DNA of 64,000 nt. It comes from Achatina immaculata. Its lineage: Eukaryota; Mollusca; Gastropoda; Stylommatophora; Achatinidae. Both the position numbers and the translations under genes were made by a program. Of the stretch, positions 1 to 10,046 are shown piece by piece; position 1 is the stretch's first letter; each line of letters begins with the position of its first letter. The DNA is taken from positions 4,644,312 through 4,708,311 of the forward strand of contig CM019714.1 of the NCBI GenBank assembly GCA_009760885.1, given 5' to 3'. A model generated the notes under the pieces. The model searched no databases, was not told the DNA's origin, and saw only the letters and a list, made by a program, of their open reading frames with translations.

Positions 1-195
1 CAGCGTTACAATGTAACAATTCTATCAAGAAATCAATAATACAATGAAACAATTCTGTCAAGAGATCAATGTTACAATGTAACAATTCTGTCAAGAGATC
101 AATGTTACAATGTAACAATTCTGTCAAAATATCAATGGTACAATGTAATAATTCTGTCAAAATATCAATGTAACAATTCTGTCACGAGACCAGTG
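1..195. repeat. Minisatellite, 33-bp unit
   Basis: Imperfect head-to-tail copies of a 33-bp unit containing TGTTACAATGTAACAATTCT. The array runs off the left edge of the window. The unit has a small palindromic core (TTACAATGTAA). No coding sequence is seen. Confidence 0.85.
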
Positions 196-299
196 TTACT
201 CAGTCAATAACTGTCATCAGTCATCATCAACACTACATTTATCAGCAACACTGCATTTATCAGTCACTATACATTTATCAGTCACACCACATTTTTCAG

Positions 300-660
300 C
301 ATTCTATGACTCTTTTATCTTGACATGAAACAATGTTCAGGTCTCTTGTATTGATATAAAAATATACAAAAATGTTCAACTCTCTTATATTGATATAAAA
401 CATACAACAATGTTCAATTCCCTTATATTGATACAAACACATATAACAATGTTCGACTCTGTTATATTGATGTAAAAACATGTAACAGTGTTAACTCTTT
501 TATATTGATATAAAAACATGCAACAAAGTTCAACTCTCTTTTTTACATAAAAATACAACAATACTCAGCTCCCTAATTTTGACATCAAGAACTATAACAA
601 TATTCAATTCTCTCATTTTGACATAAAAAAAACGAACTATAACACTGTTCTTACAATAGG
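300..660. repeat. Minisatellite, ~38-40-bp unit
   Basis: Degenerate copies of an AT-rich unit around ATGTTCAACTCTCTTATATT. The small minus-strand open frames across it repeat the same peptide and are products of the array. Confidence 0.8.
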
Positions 661-789
661 ACAAATTTGCTATAGCTTTTAGTGCTTCATTAAACAAAAC
701 TACATAAATAAATAACAAAATATATAAAACCTAAATAAATAATTTGTTTACTAACAGTTCTGACCTGCTTTCAGTCTCCATTCTCACTT

Positions 790-957
790 TATACAATGCG
801 TTCGGAAAATAACTAACCTAATATCGATTCCGGTATCGTAGTGATATCTTAATGACTGGGGCAGGTAGATGTGGCTAGATACCGTATACATTAAGATACT
901 ACGATACCGGAATCGATACTGGGTCAGTGCACAGTTACTTATGGAACACCCTGTATA
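790..957. mobile_element. MITE-like hairpin element with long inverted repeats (Tc1/mariner type)
   Basis: The segment reads as a near-perfect hairpin. The left arm (about 790-857) contains ATCGATTCCGGTATCGTAGT, and the right arm (about 888-957) contains its reverse complement. The outer ends are TTATACAATGCGTTCGGAAA and, read inward on the other strand, TTATACAGGGTGTTCCATAA. A TA dinucleotide lies at each end, as expected for a Tc1/mariner target site. The size (about 168 bp) and lack of coding sequence fit a non-autonomous MITE. The arms differ by several substitutions and small indels, so the copy is not very young. Confidence 0.75.
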
Positions 958-1234
958 AACTGCAGAATGAAAAGAAATGTCGCAGTGCAATGTTGTATCA
1001 GTACTGGCCAAACTGTATACCTTTAACGAGGAGCACTGTTCTATATAATGTTGATGGTTAACATCTGTTTGTACCTGGCCCTTAACTATCTCAGTACGTC
1101 ACAGCGAATTGTTTCTTCCTCTTCTTCAGTCTTTGCTACATTTTAGCTTTTATTCAGTAAAAATGTAGCAATTTTATTTTTCATGAAGGGATTTTCAAGT
1201 CATCTGTTGAAACTAGTGTTACGTTTTGTTAAAG
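958..1234. other. No gene recognised
   Basis: Low-complexity, AT-rich spacer between the MITE and a short tandem tract. No domain, splice pair or RNA structure was recognised. Confidence 0.5.
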
Positions 1235-1362
1235 AAAGTTTCATGTTACTGGATACTAGATTACTGGATACTGGATACTGGATAATTGGATACTATATAC
1301 CGGATGCTAGTTACTGGAAACTAAATACTGGTTACTGGACACTGGATACTGGGTACGATCTA
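1235..1362. repeat. Short tandem tract of ACTGGATACTGGAT
   Basis: Variable copies of a 7-bp unit, (AC/AT)TGGATA, which create the open frame here. No coding evidence. Confidence 0.7.
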
Positions 1363-1374
1363 GCTCTGTTGGTG

Positions 1375-1735
1375 GTATGAGGGAGTTGTTTCATTACACG
1401 CGGGGCATCCCCATAAGCATTCTATATTCAACATCAGGATGTCGGTTAGTGTCTCGGCTGATATCTGTGTTGGTTGTACTCGACCCATGTTCTAGGACAC
1501 AGCTGGGATTTGCTTCAAATTCCTCCGAGGACACATAAGTCGCTGAGGTGGGCGTGGTTTGTACGTCTGCTGGAAAGATTGACACATGTCGTGGTTGTCC
1601 AAACTGACGTTTCCTTGTGGGTTAGCCCTTGCTGTAAGTTGATCAGCTTCTCCGTTGCCAGCGACGCCAGAGTGCCCCGGGCAGAATGTCCATGTGATGT
1701 CTGGATCTTACGTCCAAGTACGTGCTTCTGATGCT
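1375..1735 (-). mobile_element. LINE fragment: RNase H domain of a non-LTR retrotransposon
   Basis: Read on the minus strand, 1735 to about 1540 encodes a stretch with FCPGHSGVAGNGEADQLTAR. This is the conserved C-terminal block of the RNase HI domain in RNase H-bearing non-LTR elements; the family usually has PGHSG(I/V).GNE.AD.LA. The frame then breaks (stop codons near 1500) into the linker that normally precedes the C-terminal domain. No reverse transcriptase core is present, so this is a truncated, dead fragment. A related C-terminal piece lies on the plus strand at about 18350-18795. Confidence 0.75.
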
Positions 1736-1744
1736 GCAGTTTTC

Positions 1745-1894
1745 TTTCTTTATTATTAGACTTTGAGGATCTGTGATGATTGTAGTAGTAGTAGTAGTAG
1801 TCAGTGATGATTGTAATAGTTGTAGTAGTAGTCAGTGATGATCTGTGATGATTGTAGTAGTTGTAGTAGTAGTCAGTGAGGATCTGTGATAATT

Positions 1895-1950
<56 letters not shown>

Positions 1951-1960
1951 CAGTGAGGTA
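1745..1960. repeat. (TAG)n microsatellite with a GTGATGATTGTAGTAG higher-order unit
   Basis: Runs of GTAGTAG are separated by copies of CAGTGATGATTGTAG and GAGGATCTGTGATGATTGTA. The block TTTATTATTAGACTTTGAGG near 1750 resembles the unit of the 4262-4465 array, so the LINE at 2338-4266 may have separated two parts of one older array. Confidence 0.75.
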
Positions 1961-2040
1961 CAGGAGACAGATATAGGTGAATTATGGCATTCTTACAGCA
2001 CAGCCATAATCAGAGCAGGTAAAACAAGCGCTGGACTGCA

Positions 2041-2335
2041 GACAACAAATAGAAAAGCATGGATATCAGACAACAAATAGAAAAGCATGGATATCAGACA
2101 ACAAATAGAAAAGCATGGATATCAGACAACAAATAGAAAAGCATGGATATCAGACAACAAATAGAAAAGCATGGATATCAGACAACAAGTAGAAAAGCAT
2201 GGATATCAGACAACAAGTAGAAAAGCATGGATATCAGACAACAAGTAGAAAGGCATGGATATCAGACAACAAGCAGAAAAGCAAGGATATCAGACAACAA
2301 GTAGAAAGGCATGGATATCAGACAACACATGAAAA
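2041..2335. repeat. Minisatellite, 28-bp unit
   Basis: About ten copies of a 28-bp unit containing GCATGGATATCAGACAACAA, very uniform in sequence. The LINE starting at about 2338 abuts it directly. Confidence 0.9.
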
Positions 2336-2337
2336 TA

Positions 2338-4266
2338 CATACATGAAAGATGAGCAGCCAAATTAGCCATGTTGAATGTAAAAACAGATTTTGGAAAGGA
2401 TTTGGCAAATGCAACATGTAAAGAACTAGGCAATAAACTAAAAAATTCAGCTAGAAGAGACCGAATAGAATATATGGACAATATGGCAAAAGAAGCAGAG
2501 AAAGCAGCAAAAATAGGAGGCAGCAAAAATCTGTATAACATACAAAAGAGGCTAACAGGTACTACTTTAGTGCATCCAAAGAAAGACCAGTCTTGAACAA
2601 AACAAGCACTCTATTAACATCAAGTTAAGACCAAAAGCAAAGATGTGCCAAATAATTCCACGAAATACTTAACGACCACACTCAAAAGAATTGATAGACC
2701 TTGAAAATGACTTACCATTCCCACAACTAAATGTTAACCTAGATAAAGTTACACTTAATGAACTGAAGCAGCAGTGAATCTAATGGCTAACAACAAAGCT
2801 GCAGGTGAAGATGAAATAACACCCGAAATGCTAAAAGCATGAGTCAACTACAAAGAATGTTTAATAAAATTTGGAAGGAAGAAAAGGTCCTTTCTAAATG
2901 GAATAAAGGAATCATTGTTAAAATACTAAACAAACGGCAATCTTAGCGACTGTAAGAATTGGAGAGGAGTAACCTTAGTATCAGTTGTGTCAAAAGTATT
3001 TTTGCAAAGTTATTCTGAATAGACTTAAAGATATAGTGGGTACCGCAATGAGAGAAGAACAAGCAGAATTTCGAAAAGGGAGAAGCTGTCTCGATCAGAT
3101 CTTTACTCTAAGAACAATACTTGAAGAACATATTGAAAAGCAAAGACCATTAATCCTGAACTTCATAGACTTTAAAAAGGCATTTGACAGCATACACAGA
3201 GATTCATTATGGAGAATTTTAAGTCTATATGGAATACCATCTAAACTTGTCAACATCATTAAGGACTTCTACAATGGATATGTTTGTGCAGTCAAGACAG
3301 AAGAAGGGATGAGTGAATGGTTCCAGATTGAAACAGGCGTGAAACAAGGATGTATACTATCTCCCTTGCTTTTTGGAATTGTCATACACTTTATAAAGAA
3401 AAGATGCTGTACAGGTAAAACAGGCATTCATTGGACACATGAGACCCAACTGGAAGATCTTGATTTTGCAGATGACATAACTCTTATTAGTGACAATGTG
3501 AAATCAATGCAAGAAAAAACAAATACTCTATCTTCACTGGGTAGTAAAATAGGACTTGAAATTAACATGGAAAAAACAAAAATAATGAAACTTGTCATTA
3601 ACCAAGAAGGAAAAATATACGTAGAAGGAACAGCTGTTGAAGAAGTAAACCATTCTGCATATCTCGGCAGCTATATAGACCAGGATGGTGACACCAGGAA
3701 GGAAGTTAGAATTAGAATTTCAAAAGTAGCATTGACCTTCAAGAATCTTTTTAACATATGGTATTCAAATGTTATAAGCACATTTATATGTTATAAGACT
3801 ATTCAATTCAAATGTAATATCCACCCTCATTTATGCATGTGAAAGCTGAAAAACAACTAAAGAAATAGACATGAAATTGAACTCTTTTGAAAACAAATGC
3901 CTAAGGAAAATACTCGGTATACAGTGGAAGGAATTCAAGAACAGCGCAGTGATAAGACAGATGAGCAAACAACAACCTGTCTCATGGGTGATCAGAAAAA
4001 GAAGACGGACATATGTTGGTCATGTGATGAGAAGAAACAATCAGAGAATCCAAAACAAGCTATAAAGTGGAACACAAAACGGCGAAGAAAAAGAGGTTGA
4101 CCATGTGAAACTAAAGAGGACATTGTTAAGAGAGGCCAGTTTAGTGGGCATAACATCCCTTGATGAGATTGAAAATCTCGCCAAAAACAGGAAAACTTGG
4201 CAAACTACCATGCGAGCCCTATGTGACGTTTAGCGGCACGGGAAGGATGTAAGATGTAAAATGTAA
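2338..4266 (+). mobile_element. Degenerate LINE with reverse transcriptase (RTE-like), 5'-truncated
   Basis: Collinear remains of a non-LTR retrotransposon. They run from the linker between endonuclease and RT (2369-2596), through RT fingers (near 2790, NNKAAGEDEITPEML) and RT palm (2985-3842), to the C-terminal GH.MRR segment (3871-4100). The 3' end is a tail of TAAGATG-like units at 4245-4266. Stops and frameshifts interrupt it at about 2597, 2840, 2945, 3843 and 4099, so it is not functional. The same 3' end recurs at 6846-7080 (minus), 29306-29521, 33770-34240 and 35391-35861. No clear target-site duplication was found for this copy. Confidence 0.85.
2985..3842 (+). pseudogene. Reverse transcriptase core of the LINE (broken)
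   Basis: Open segment of about 285 codons inside the LINE. RT landmarks in order: EEQAEFRKGRSCLDQI near the start, NFIDFKKAFDSIHRDSLW (motif A with the first catalytic Asp), GVKQGCILSPLLF (motif B), and FADDITLIS (motif C, with two Asp where non-LTR RTs usually have [FY]ADD), then the LEINMEKTKIM block. The core active-site residues look intact, but the flanks are disrupted and no endonuclease domain is present. It is a dead relic, not a host gene. Confidence 0.85.
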
Positions 4267-4465
4267 GAATATGATTGTCGTTTGTTGCAATGTTCTATCT
4301 TTATTACTAGACTTTGAGAGTGTGTGATGATTATAGTTTGTTGTAGTGTTCTATCTTTATTACTAGACTTTGAGAGTGTGTGGTGCTTGTATTTTGTTGT
4401 AGTGTTCTATCTTTATTACTAGACTTTGAGAGTGTGTAATGATTATAGTTTGTTGTACTTTCTCT
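4262..4465. repeat. Tandem repeat, ~58-60-bp unit, about 3 copies
   Basis: Copies share TCTATCTTTATTACTAGACT followed by TTGAGAGTGTGTG. The minus-strand frame across it is repeat-derived. Confidence 0.8.
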
Positions 4466-4493
4466 GTCATCAACCGTTTCAAGAACATCGAAG

Positions 4494-4655
4494 TTGTCAT
4501 GTTGTTTACACTTAGTAATATTATCTCTTATAAACAATGTTTACTTTTATGTTGTTTACACGTAGTAGAATTATCTCTTATAAACAATGTTTACTTTTAT
4601 GTTGTTTACATGTAGTAAAATTGTCTCTTGTAAATAATGTTTACTTTTATGTTAT
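4494..4655. repeat. Tandem repeat, 50-bp unit, 3 copies
   Basis: ATGTTGTTTACAC recurs with a 50-bp step, followed by TTATCTCTTATAAACAATGT. The AT-rich sequence to 4960 after it shows nothing recognisable and is probably intronic (gene A). Confidence 0.8.
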
Positions 4656-4969
4656 CTAACAGAAAAGAAAGAAAAGTTATCTCCCATAATTCTGGTTATC
4701 ATGTTTTCAAATGACAAAAATGTTGTCCATTCCACTATGTAGTTTTCAAGTTATTTTTTTTAAAATTGCTACCTTTTGCTTAAATAATGCTTTTCATATT
4801 CTAACTTTGAGTGTAATACAGGTTACATGTTTACAGCTCTGACATTGCAGCTTAACAACATTAGCGATCTTGTTTAAAATGGTTTTAGTTGAAAACTAAA
4901 ACTAGCTTCCGTGCTTAAGAATATGTAAGCTGTATGTATGATAACATCTGCTGAGATGTTTATAATTAT

Positions 4970-5237
4970 CATCATCATCATCAGGTGCCGTGCCGACTGG
5001 CGTTGGCAATTATGCTTCTCCAGAGTACCCGATCCTTCATGCAGGCCATCAGTTCAGTTGGTGATCTCCTCTCACACCATCCCGTCAGACTGTCCAGTAT
5101 CATTTCTCTTGGTCTTCCTCTTGATCTTCTTCCTTCTATTTTTCCTGTTGTTATAATATTTTCAATGCCCCCTCTTCTCATTGAATGTCCTATGAAAGTA
5201 CATTGTCTCTCTCTTATCATTTTGGCAAGATTTTTTG
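4970..5237 (-). mobile_element. 5'-truncated LINE 3' end, (ATG)n-tailed family
   Basis: On the minus strand, 5237 down to 4981 encodes a LINE C-terminus with RERQCTFIGHSMRRGGIENI, then GRRSRGRPREMILDSLTGW, ending in NASRHGT and a stop. The 3' tail is an ATC run on the plus strand (4969-4982). A 7-bp TAATTAT occurs on both sides (4963-4969 and 5238-5244) and may be the target-site duplication. It lies about 75 bp upstream of the gene A acceptor, inside the intron. Related copies: 16898-17344, 34753-35290, 36374-37030, 62778-63076. Confidence 0.8.
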
Positions 5238-5313
5238 TAATTATGTTTTTTATCATTATAAAAATGATATATAAAAGATTTTAAACTGAACAAAAACTTG
5301 TCTGTCCACACAG

Positions 5314-5474
5314 TGGTTCTAGTGACACTTTGTGTCATAATCTGGAGCTCCAGCGTGCACGACCCACGGTCACAAGAGATCGGTTACTCTTTTATACTGA
5401 GTATAGTGGGCGGAGTCTTTGTGACAGCTGGGGGCGTGCTCATATTCCTGGGCGCCCGCCAAGTGGAGGAGTGA
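5314..5474 (+). CDS. Claudin/PMP22-like protein gene A, terminal coding exon (partial)
   Basis: Last coding exon of a claudin/PMP22-superfamily gene whose earlier exons are not in the window. The acceptor is CTGTCCACACAG at 5302-5313. The exon opens with 2 nt completing a phase-1 codon and then reads 52 residues to TGA at 5472-5474. Visible parts are a hydrophobic helix (VLVTLCVIIW), a short polar loop (SSSVHDPRSQ), then GYSFILSIVGGVFVTAGG and a second hydrophobic run to a short polar tail (ARQVEE). The phase, the C..(I/V).W spacing and the GYSF block match exon 3 of genes B and C. The product should be a plasma-membrane protein with this part as TM3, the second extracellular loop and TM4. 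Family members act in cell-cell junctions, epithelial barriers or membrane organisation; the specific role here is unknown. No splice-compatible exon 1 or 2 was found at 1-5300. Confidence 0.82.
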
Positions 5475-5690
5475 ACCCACGCCGTCAGAGTTGTGCACAT
5501 TCCTTAAAGCAACATTCACTTACGGTGCATCTTGTTTGCTTATGTTTACTTCATAAGTTTGTGACAAATCGAGGTCTTAAGTTTGTGATGGTGTGACTGT
5601 TATATTCATTTGTGATATTTCTTATTTTATAGATTATCTTTTACTATAATTTTGTCCGCAATAAATTTTGATTAAAGTAAACGCGGACGA
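5475..5690 (+). other. Gene A 3' UTR with poly(A) signal
   Basis: AT-rich sequence following the gene A stop. It contains AATAAA at 5660-5665, preceded by TTTTGTCCGC. A diverged copy of the same 3' sequence (TTTTGTCCGTGATAAATTTT) follows the relic exon near 9290. That duplication supports this being transcribed 3' UTR rather than random flank. Confidence 0.6.
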
Positions 5691-5747
5691 AAGGTAAAAG
5701 TTAAATTTTGACTGACCGTGTGTATGTGTATGTGCTACTTCTGTGTT

Positions 5748-5838
5748 TTTCATCGTCATCATCATCATCATCACCATCACCATCATCATCATCATCATCA
5801 TCATCACAATCAGTCAATCAATCAATCATCACCATCGT
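5748..5838. repeat. (CAT)n / (CAAT)n microsatellite
   Basis: ATCATCATC runs followed by a few CAAT units. The serine-rich open frame is an artefact. Confidence 0.85.
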
Positions 5839-6048
5839 CATCGTCTTCTTCTTAATTGAGTTTCATATACTCAGTCATCTGGACAAAGAGACGGGTCTCA
5901 TCCATGGACCTGAGGTCATTGTGACCTCAAACTTGACCTGCACTTGTCCACTCTTGTGCTTTTTCTCGAATATCTCTAGAATGTGTTCCCGGACTTTGGA
6001 GACGGTGTTGGTACAGGCATCATGGGATTTAGATCAGTTTGGTACAAG

Positions 6049-7349
6049 TCAGTCAGTCAATTTGCATGTCCCTTTCGGAACTTTGCCTCCCTAACAACTT
6101 TCCTTTAGGCCTCTCGGTTGTAAGCAAGATGGCCTGCTGCTGATGCATCCATTTGTAGATCATCAACGATGTCTTACAGCCATCTTCGCCTTGGTCTTCC
6201 TCTCTTTCTTTTTCCCATTATGTACCCTTCCAAGACGGTCTTCTCTAGATCATCATGACGTTTAACGTGTCCAAAATATTCAAGTTTTCTCTCTCTACTC
6301 CTCTTTACTGGCCAGCCTTCTTCAATTTTAAGTTCTTGTTGTATGGATATATTTATTCTTTTCTGTGTCCATGATATTTGAAGAACTCTTCTGTAGCATT
6401 TACATTCAAAGGCATTTATATGTTTCTCAGCTGTTTTGTTAAGTGTCCAGGTCTCACAGGCATATGTTGTAATGAGAAAGATGCATGACCTTAAACATTT
6501 TATTTTTGTAGTTCTGTCTGCTCCTCTCCACAGATTCTTTATTTGTTTTACTTTCTGAAGAGCGATAGATGTCCTCTTTTTTTATTATTAGTTAGTAATG
6601 ATCCAAAATATTCAAAACTCTCCACTTCTTCCAATTTTTCCTCATTGATACATACATCAGCTGCCCTGTTTGTTTTGTCAGTTGTCATCAATTTAGTTTT
6701 CTTTGCATTAAGATAGAGGTTTTGCTCTTCACCATTCTTATGGACTGACATAATTAGTTTTTCCATTCCTTTCTGTGTTGTGAACAGCAATATTGTGTCA
6801 TCAGCATATCTAATCTCTGGATATTTAATAACGTCCTGTTGTTATCTTATATCTTATATCCTTCCCGTGCCGTTAAACGTCACATAGGGCTCGCAAAGTA
6901 GTTCGCCAGTTTTTCCTGTCTTCGGCGAGTCTTTCAATCTCATCAAAGGATTTTATGCCTGTTAATTTGGCCTCTCTTAACAATGTCCTCTTCAGAGTTT
7001 CACGCAGTCTGCCTCTTCGGCCTGTTGTGTTCCACCTGATAGCTTGTTTTGAGATTCTCTGATCGTTTCTTCTCATCAAGTGTTGTTATGGCATCGTAAT
7101 ATTCTTTGTCTACATCTTCTCTAACATTCCTCATTATATTTTCAGTATACAAGTTAAATAAGTAGGGTGACAATATGCACCCCTGATGGATCCCTTGGTT
7201 TATGTCAAACCAAGTTGTTGTTTCACCATTTATTCTTACTGCTGCTTGTTGGTCTAGATACAGCAGTGATGTTAATTGTATCAGATGTGTTGGAAATACC
7301 ATTTTTTTCCATTATTTCTCAAAGTTTCTGGTGTTGTACACAATCAAAT
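6049..7349 (-). mobile_element. 5'-truncated RTE-family LINE carrying a nested LINE
   Basis: Minus-strand, BovB/RTE-like non-LTR element. From its 5' side it shows FDCVQHQKLW (about 7345), INQGIHQGCILSPYLFNLYT (RT motif B region, near 7190) and, beyond the nested insertion, LFTTQKGMEKLI and LNAKKTKLMTTD (6790-6640). The C-terminal domain runs down to a (CAGT)n tail at about 6049. Multiple frameshifts make it dead. The flanks GGTACAAG (6041-6048) and GATACAAG (7350-7357) look like a slightly decayed target-site duplication. Same family: 19840-20142, 21084-21669, 25931-26688, 33498-34290 and 63597-63793. Confidence 0.83.
6846..7080 (-). mobile_element. Nested 5'-truncated LINE 3' end with 9-bp target-site duplication
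   Basis: Minus-strand C-terminus (RRNDQRISKQAIRWNT, then ETLKRTLLREAKLTGIKSFD, ending LRALCDV and stop) with a TATAAGAT-type tail at 6846-6862. It interrupts the RTE copy. TGTTGTTAT flanks it exactly at 6837-6845 and 7081-7089, a perfect 9-bp target-site duplication. Removing one TGTTGTTAT plus the insert rejoins the RTE sequence. Confidence 0.9.
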
Positions 7350-7612
7350 GATACAAGTATCAATTGATTTAGATGAGATTTATTCAGGCATCATGGGATT
7401 TAAGTAAGCTTGGTACAAGCATCATGAGATTTAAGTCATCTTGGTGCAAGCATCATGAGATTTAAGTAAGCTGGATACAGACATCATGGGATTTAAGTAC
7501 GTTTAGTGCAGGCATCATGGGATTTAGATGAAACTGATACAATCATCATGGAGTTTAGACGAGCTTGGAAAAGGCATAATGGGATTTAAATGAGCTCCTA
7601 CACATTTAGGTG

Positions 7613-8014
7613 AACTTGTAGTCTATAACATGGTATTCTGCACCAGAAAACTATAGATTTATTTGTTTCTTCTAGAATGTGCCATCTTGGGGTATTGTTG
7701 CCCGTCCTTTGTTTTCATGTATTTCTTGTACTTTCCCTTCATCACGTGTTTGTTTCTTCCAGTGACGCCGCGTGTGAGTTGTTCTTTCTTTCTTCCTGAA
7801 TAACTGGAAACTTTCTGCTGCTTGCTCCAGCAGGTTTGTCAGCTGCTTTATGTCATCCACCACCACGATGTGCAGGAGTCCGCTGTAAATTTACTTTGTT
7901 GGTAAGGGACAGCTGGTTTAGTTGTTCAGTCATTTTCTTGGTTAGCAAATCTCTTGGTTTTTCTTGGATGGTTTGGAAGTGATCTGCAGTCACATAGGAA
8001 GACTTCATTTTGTT
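7613..8014. other. No gene recognised; minus-strand open frame of unknown origin
   Basis: Not obviously repetitive. A minus-strand open frame (7672-7866) encodes a charged peptide (VVDDIKQLTNLLEQAAESFQ, then Lys/Arg/Thr-rich). It matches no family I can name, has no clear splice sites, and could be a fragment of an unidentified transposon. No function is proposed. Confidence 0.3.
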
Positions 8015-8230
8015 TTCTTGAGCCTTTGGTCCTGCAGCATCTTTGGGGCTTCCTGCATGGTTTGTGGTTCTGTTCTTATAGTTTGTTGATGTTTCTCCAG
8101 CATCTTTGTGGCTTCCTGCGTGGTTTGAAGTTCTGTTTTATAGTTTGTTGATGTTTCTCCAGCATCTTTGTGGCTTCCTGCATGGTTTGTGGTTCTGTTC
8201 TGTAGTTTGTTGATGTTTCCTCAGTAGCAA
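8015..8230. repeat. Tandem repeat, ~62-bp unit, about 3 copies
   Basis: GTTTGTTGATGTTTCTCCAG recurs about every 62 bp, followed by CATCTTTGTGGCTTCCTGC. Flanking sequence to 8390 is unassigned. Confidence 0.8.
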
Positions 8231-8392
8231 ACCACTTTCCGACAATTGTATTGCCTTGCACTGGTAACAGATATCCTCCTCCTCCATGTCCACCTGCCCC
8301 CTTTTGACGGTCCATCAGTAAATACTTGTATCTATTGTGGTCTGGAGTAGCGGCTGCTGAAGTCCTCTGGGGTTTTTTTTCTGTCTTTTAGT

Positions 8393-9005
8393 AGGAGTAT
8401 CCACGGTCCACAATCCCAAGAAATTTATAAGTATCCACGGTCCACAATTTCCAGAATTTGATGAGTGTCTATGGTCCACAATTTCCAAAATTTGATAAGT
8501 GTCCAAGGTCCACAATCTCCAGAATGTGATGGGTGTCCATGGTCCACAATCTCCAGAATGTGATGGGTGCTAATTGTCCACAATTTCTAAAATGTGATAG
8601 GTGTCTATGGTCTGCAGTTTCCAGAATGTAATGAGTGTTCATGGTCCACAATCTCCAGAATGTGACAGGTGTCGTTGGTCCACAATCTCCAGAAAGTGAC
8701 AGGTGTCATTGGTCCACAATCTCCAGAATGTGATAGATGCACATGGTCCATAATCTCAAGAATGTGACAGGTATCCATGATCTACAATCTCCAGAACGAG
8801 ACAGGTGCCCATGGTCCACAATCTCCAGAATGTAATAGGTGCCCATGGTCCACAATCTCCAGAATGTGATAGGTGTCGTTGGTCCACAATCTCCAGAATG
8901 TGACAGGTATCAATGGTCCACAGTCTCCCGATTGTGACAGGTATCAATGGTCCACAATCTCCAGAATTTGATAGGTGTCCATGGTCCACAATATCCAGAA
9001 TTTGA
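8393..9005. repeat. Minisatellite, 34-bp unit, ~18 copies
   Basis: Variable copies of GGTCCACAATCTCCAGAATG plus GATAGGTGTCCAT. Because 34 is not a multiple of 3, similar peptides appear in shifting minus-strand frames. Confidence 0.9.
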
Positions 9006-9029
9006 TCACCTAGTACTACTTAAAGTCTT

Positions 9030-9345
9030 GTTCACGATGTTTTGTTACTGTTGGAATGTAAACATCGATCTGGGTGCCACAGGATGGAAGATTGAGCCTA
9101 CGCCATCAGAGATGTAGATGCTAGCTCTAACCTCATCAACAAAATCATAGTTGTATTACATATCACATCGATTTAAGATTACCTGACAATGTTTTGTAGA
9201 CCTTTAAAGTTTTGCATTTGTGATGATATGGTTGCTGTATAACAGATTGTGATATCCCTTGTTGTATAGGCTGGTATCTTATACAGAGATTTTGTCCGTG
9301 ATAAATTTTGAGAAAAATACAAGAAAAGATAAAAGATAAGCTTTA
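9030..9345 (+). pseudogene. Relic of a claudin-like terminal exon and 3' UTR (gene A paralogue)
   Basis: A decayed copy of the gene A 3' end. Without gaps of more than a few bases, GATGTTTTGTTACTGTTGGA...ATCTGGGTGCC lines up with the gene A coding stretch at about 5413-5458. GATTGAGCCTACGCCATCAG lines up with the gene A stop region GAGTGAACCCACGCCGTCAG. The match resumes in the 3' UTR: TTTTGTCCGTGATAAATTTT versus TTTTGTCCGCAATAAATTTT. The frame carries an internal stop and shifts, and the poly(A) hexamer has become GATAAA. Upstream exon sequence is replaced by the 34-bp minisatellite. This indicates a former additional member of the gene cluster between A and B. Confidence 0.6.
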
Positions 9346-9888
9346 TCTGGTCATGTGTTAGAACCTTGAATCTGTGTCAGTTCACTTGTTATGTTTGTTA
9401 TGTCTTTACAGTACGAAGCGAGATGTGGGGACCCAGCTGCCACATGCAGGTTTTGGTGAATGTGATCTCAGGCCTCTATCCATCTCCTTTTCTGGCGTCC
9501 TTGTGCTCCACAGCGTGATCTTAGTGAAAAAGTGGTCATTAAAGTGGCTTGCGGCCCGTAGTCGGACGAAACGAGGATAAAGCATTGCCATCTGTCCATG
9601 ACGATATCAGCTATTCTTATCGCTGTTGTGTTATTATTGTTATTATTATTATTATTATTTATTGCTGGATTTCCATAACAACATTTCTGAAACTCTTGGT
9701 TGGTGGCGTGCTGTGCAGAACCTGTGACACAGATGTCGGATGTGGAGTGGATTTCTGACGTTTTCTTCACTGTCTTGGACGGATCTGATAAGTTTCTTTG
9801 CAAGCTCCACTACCATATAGAATGCTTAAACTTCTTTTTTTCCGCTATGCAGCTAACGACAGACTATTTTAGGTCCAGAAATTAATCT
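9346..9888. other. No gene recognised; contains a short (ATT)n tract
   Basis: Mixed-complexity sequence with an ATT run at about 9630-9660. An acceptor-like TTATGTCTTTACAG ends at 9410 and is followed by 100 bp without a convincing domain in any frame. It is left unassigned. Confidence 0.4.
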
Positions 9889-10040
9889 AGGGCCTGTTTG
9901 AATGTCGAGACAGGAGATCACACATGTCTAGGGCCTGTTTGTTCAGACAGGTCAGTAAATGTGTGGAGGGCCTGTCTGAATGTCGAGACAAGACAGAAAA
10001 TGTGTCTAAGGCCTGTTTGAATGTCGAAACAAGTCGGCAG
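9889..10040. repeat. Degenerate tandem repeat, ~45-bp unit
   Basis: AGGGCCTGTTTGAATGTCGA recurs three to four times with variation, directly left of the 92-bp inverted repeat arm. Confidence 0.7.
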
Positions 10041-10046
10041 ATTTGT

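Larger units (their letters stand above)
6013..7612. repeat. Minisatellite, ~31-bp unit, split by an RTE insertion
   Basis: A unit containing GGCATCATGGGATTTAAGT appears once at 6015-6048 and then about seven times at 7385-7612. The intervening 1.3 kb is an RTE copy. The array therefore predates the insertion. Confidence 0.8.

Noticed and set aside
7672..8315. A minus-strand gene with Lys/Gln-rich peptides
   Set aside because: The right part is the 62-bp tandem repeat. The left 195 nt have no recognisable domain or splice signals. Left as unassigned rather than called a gene.
9374..9580. An exon starting after TTATGTCTTTACAG with GTACGAAGCG, shared with gene B exon 1
   Set aside because: Only a 10-nt match, in the wrong place relative to the gene B exon. 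The reading frame after it lacks any claudin-like feature or closes quickly.
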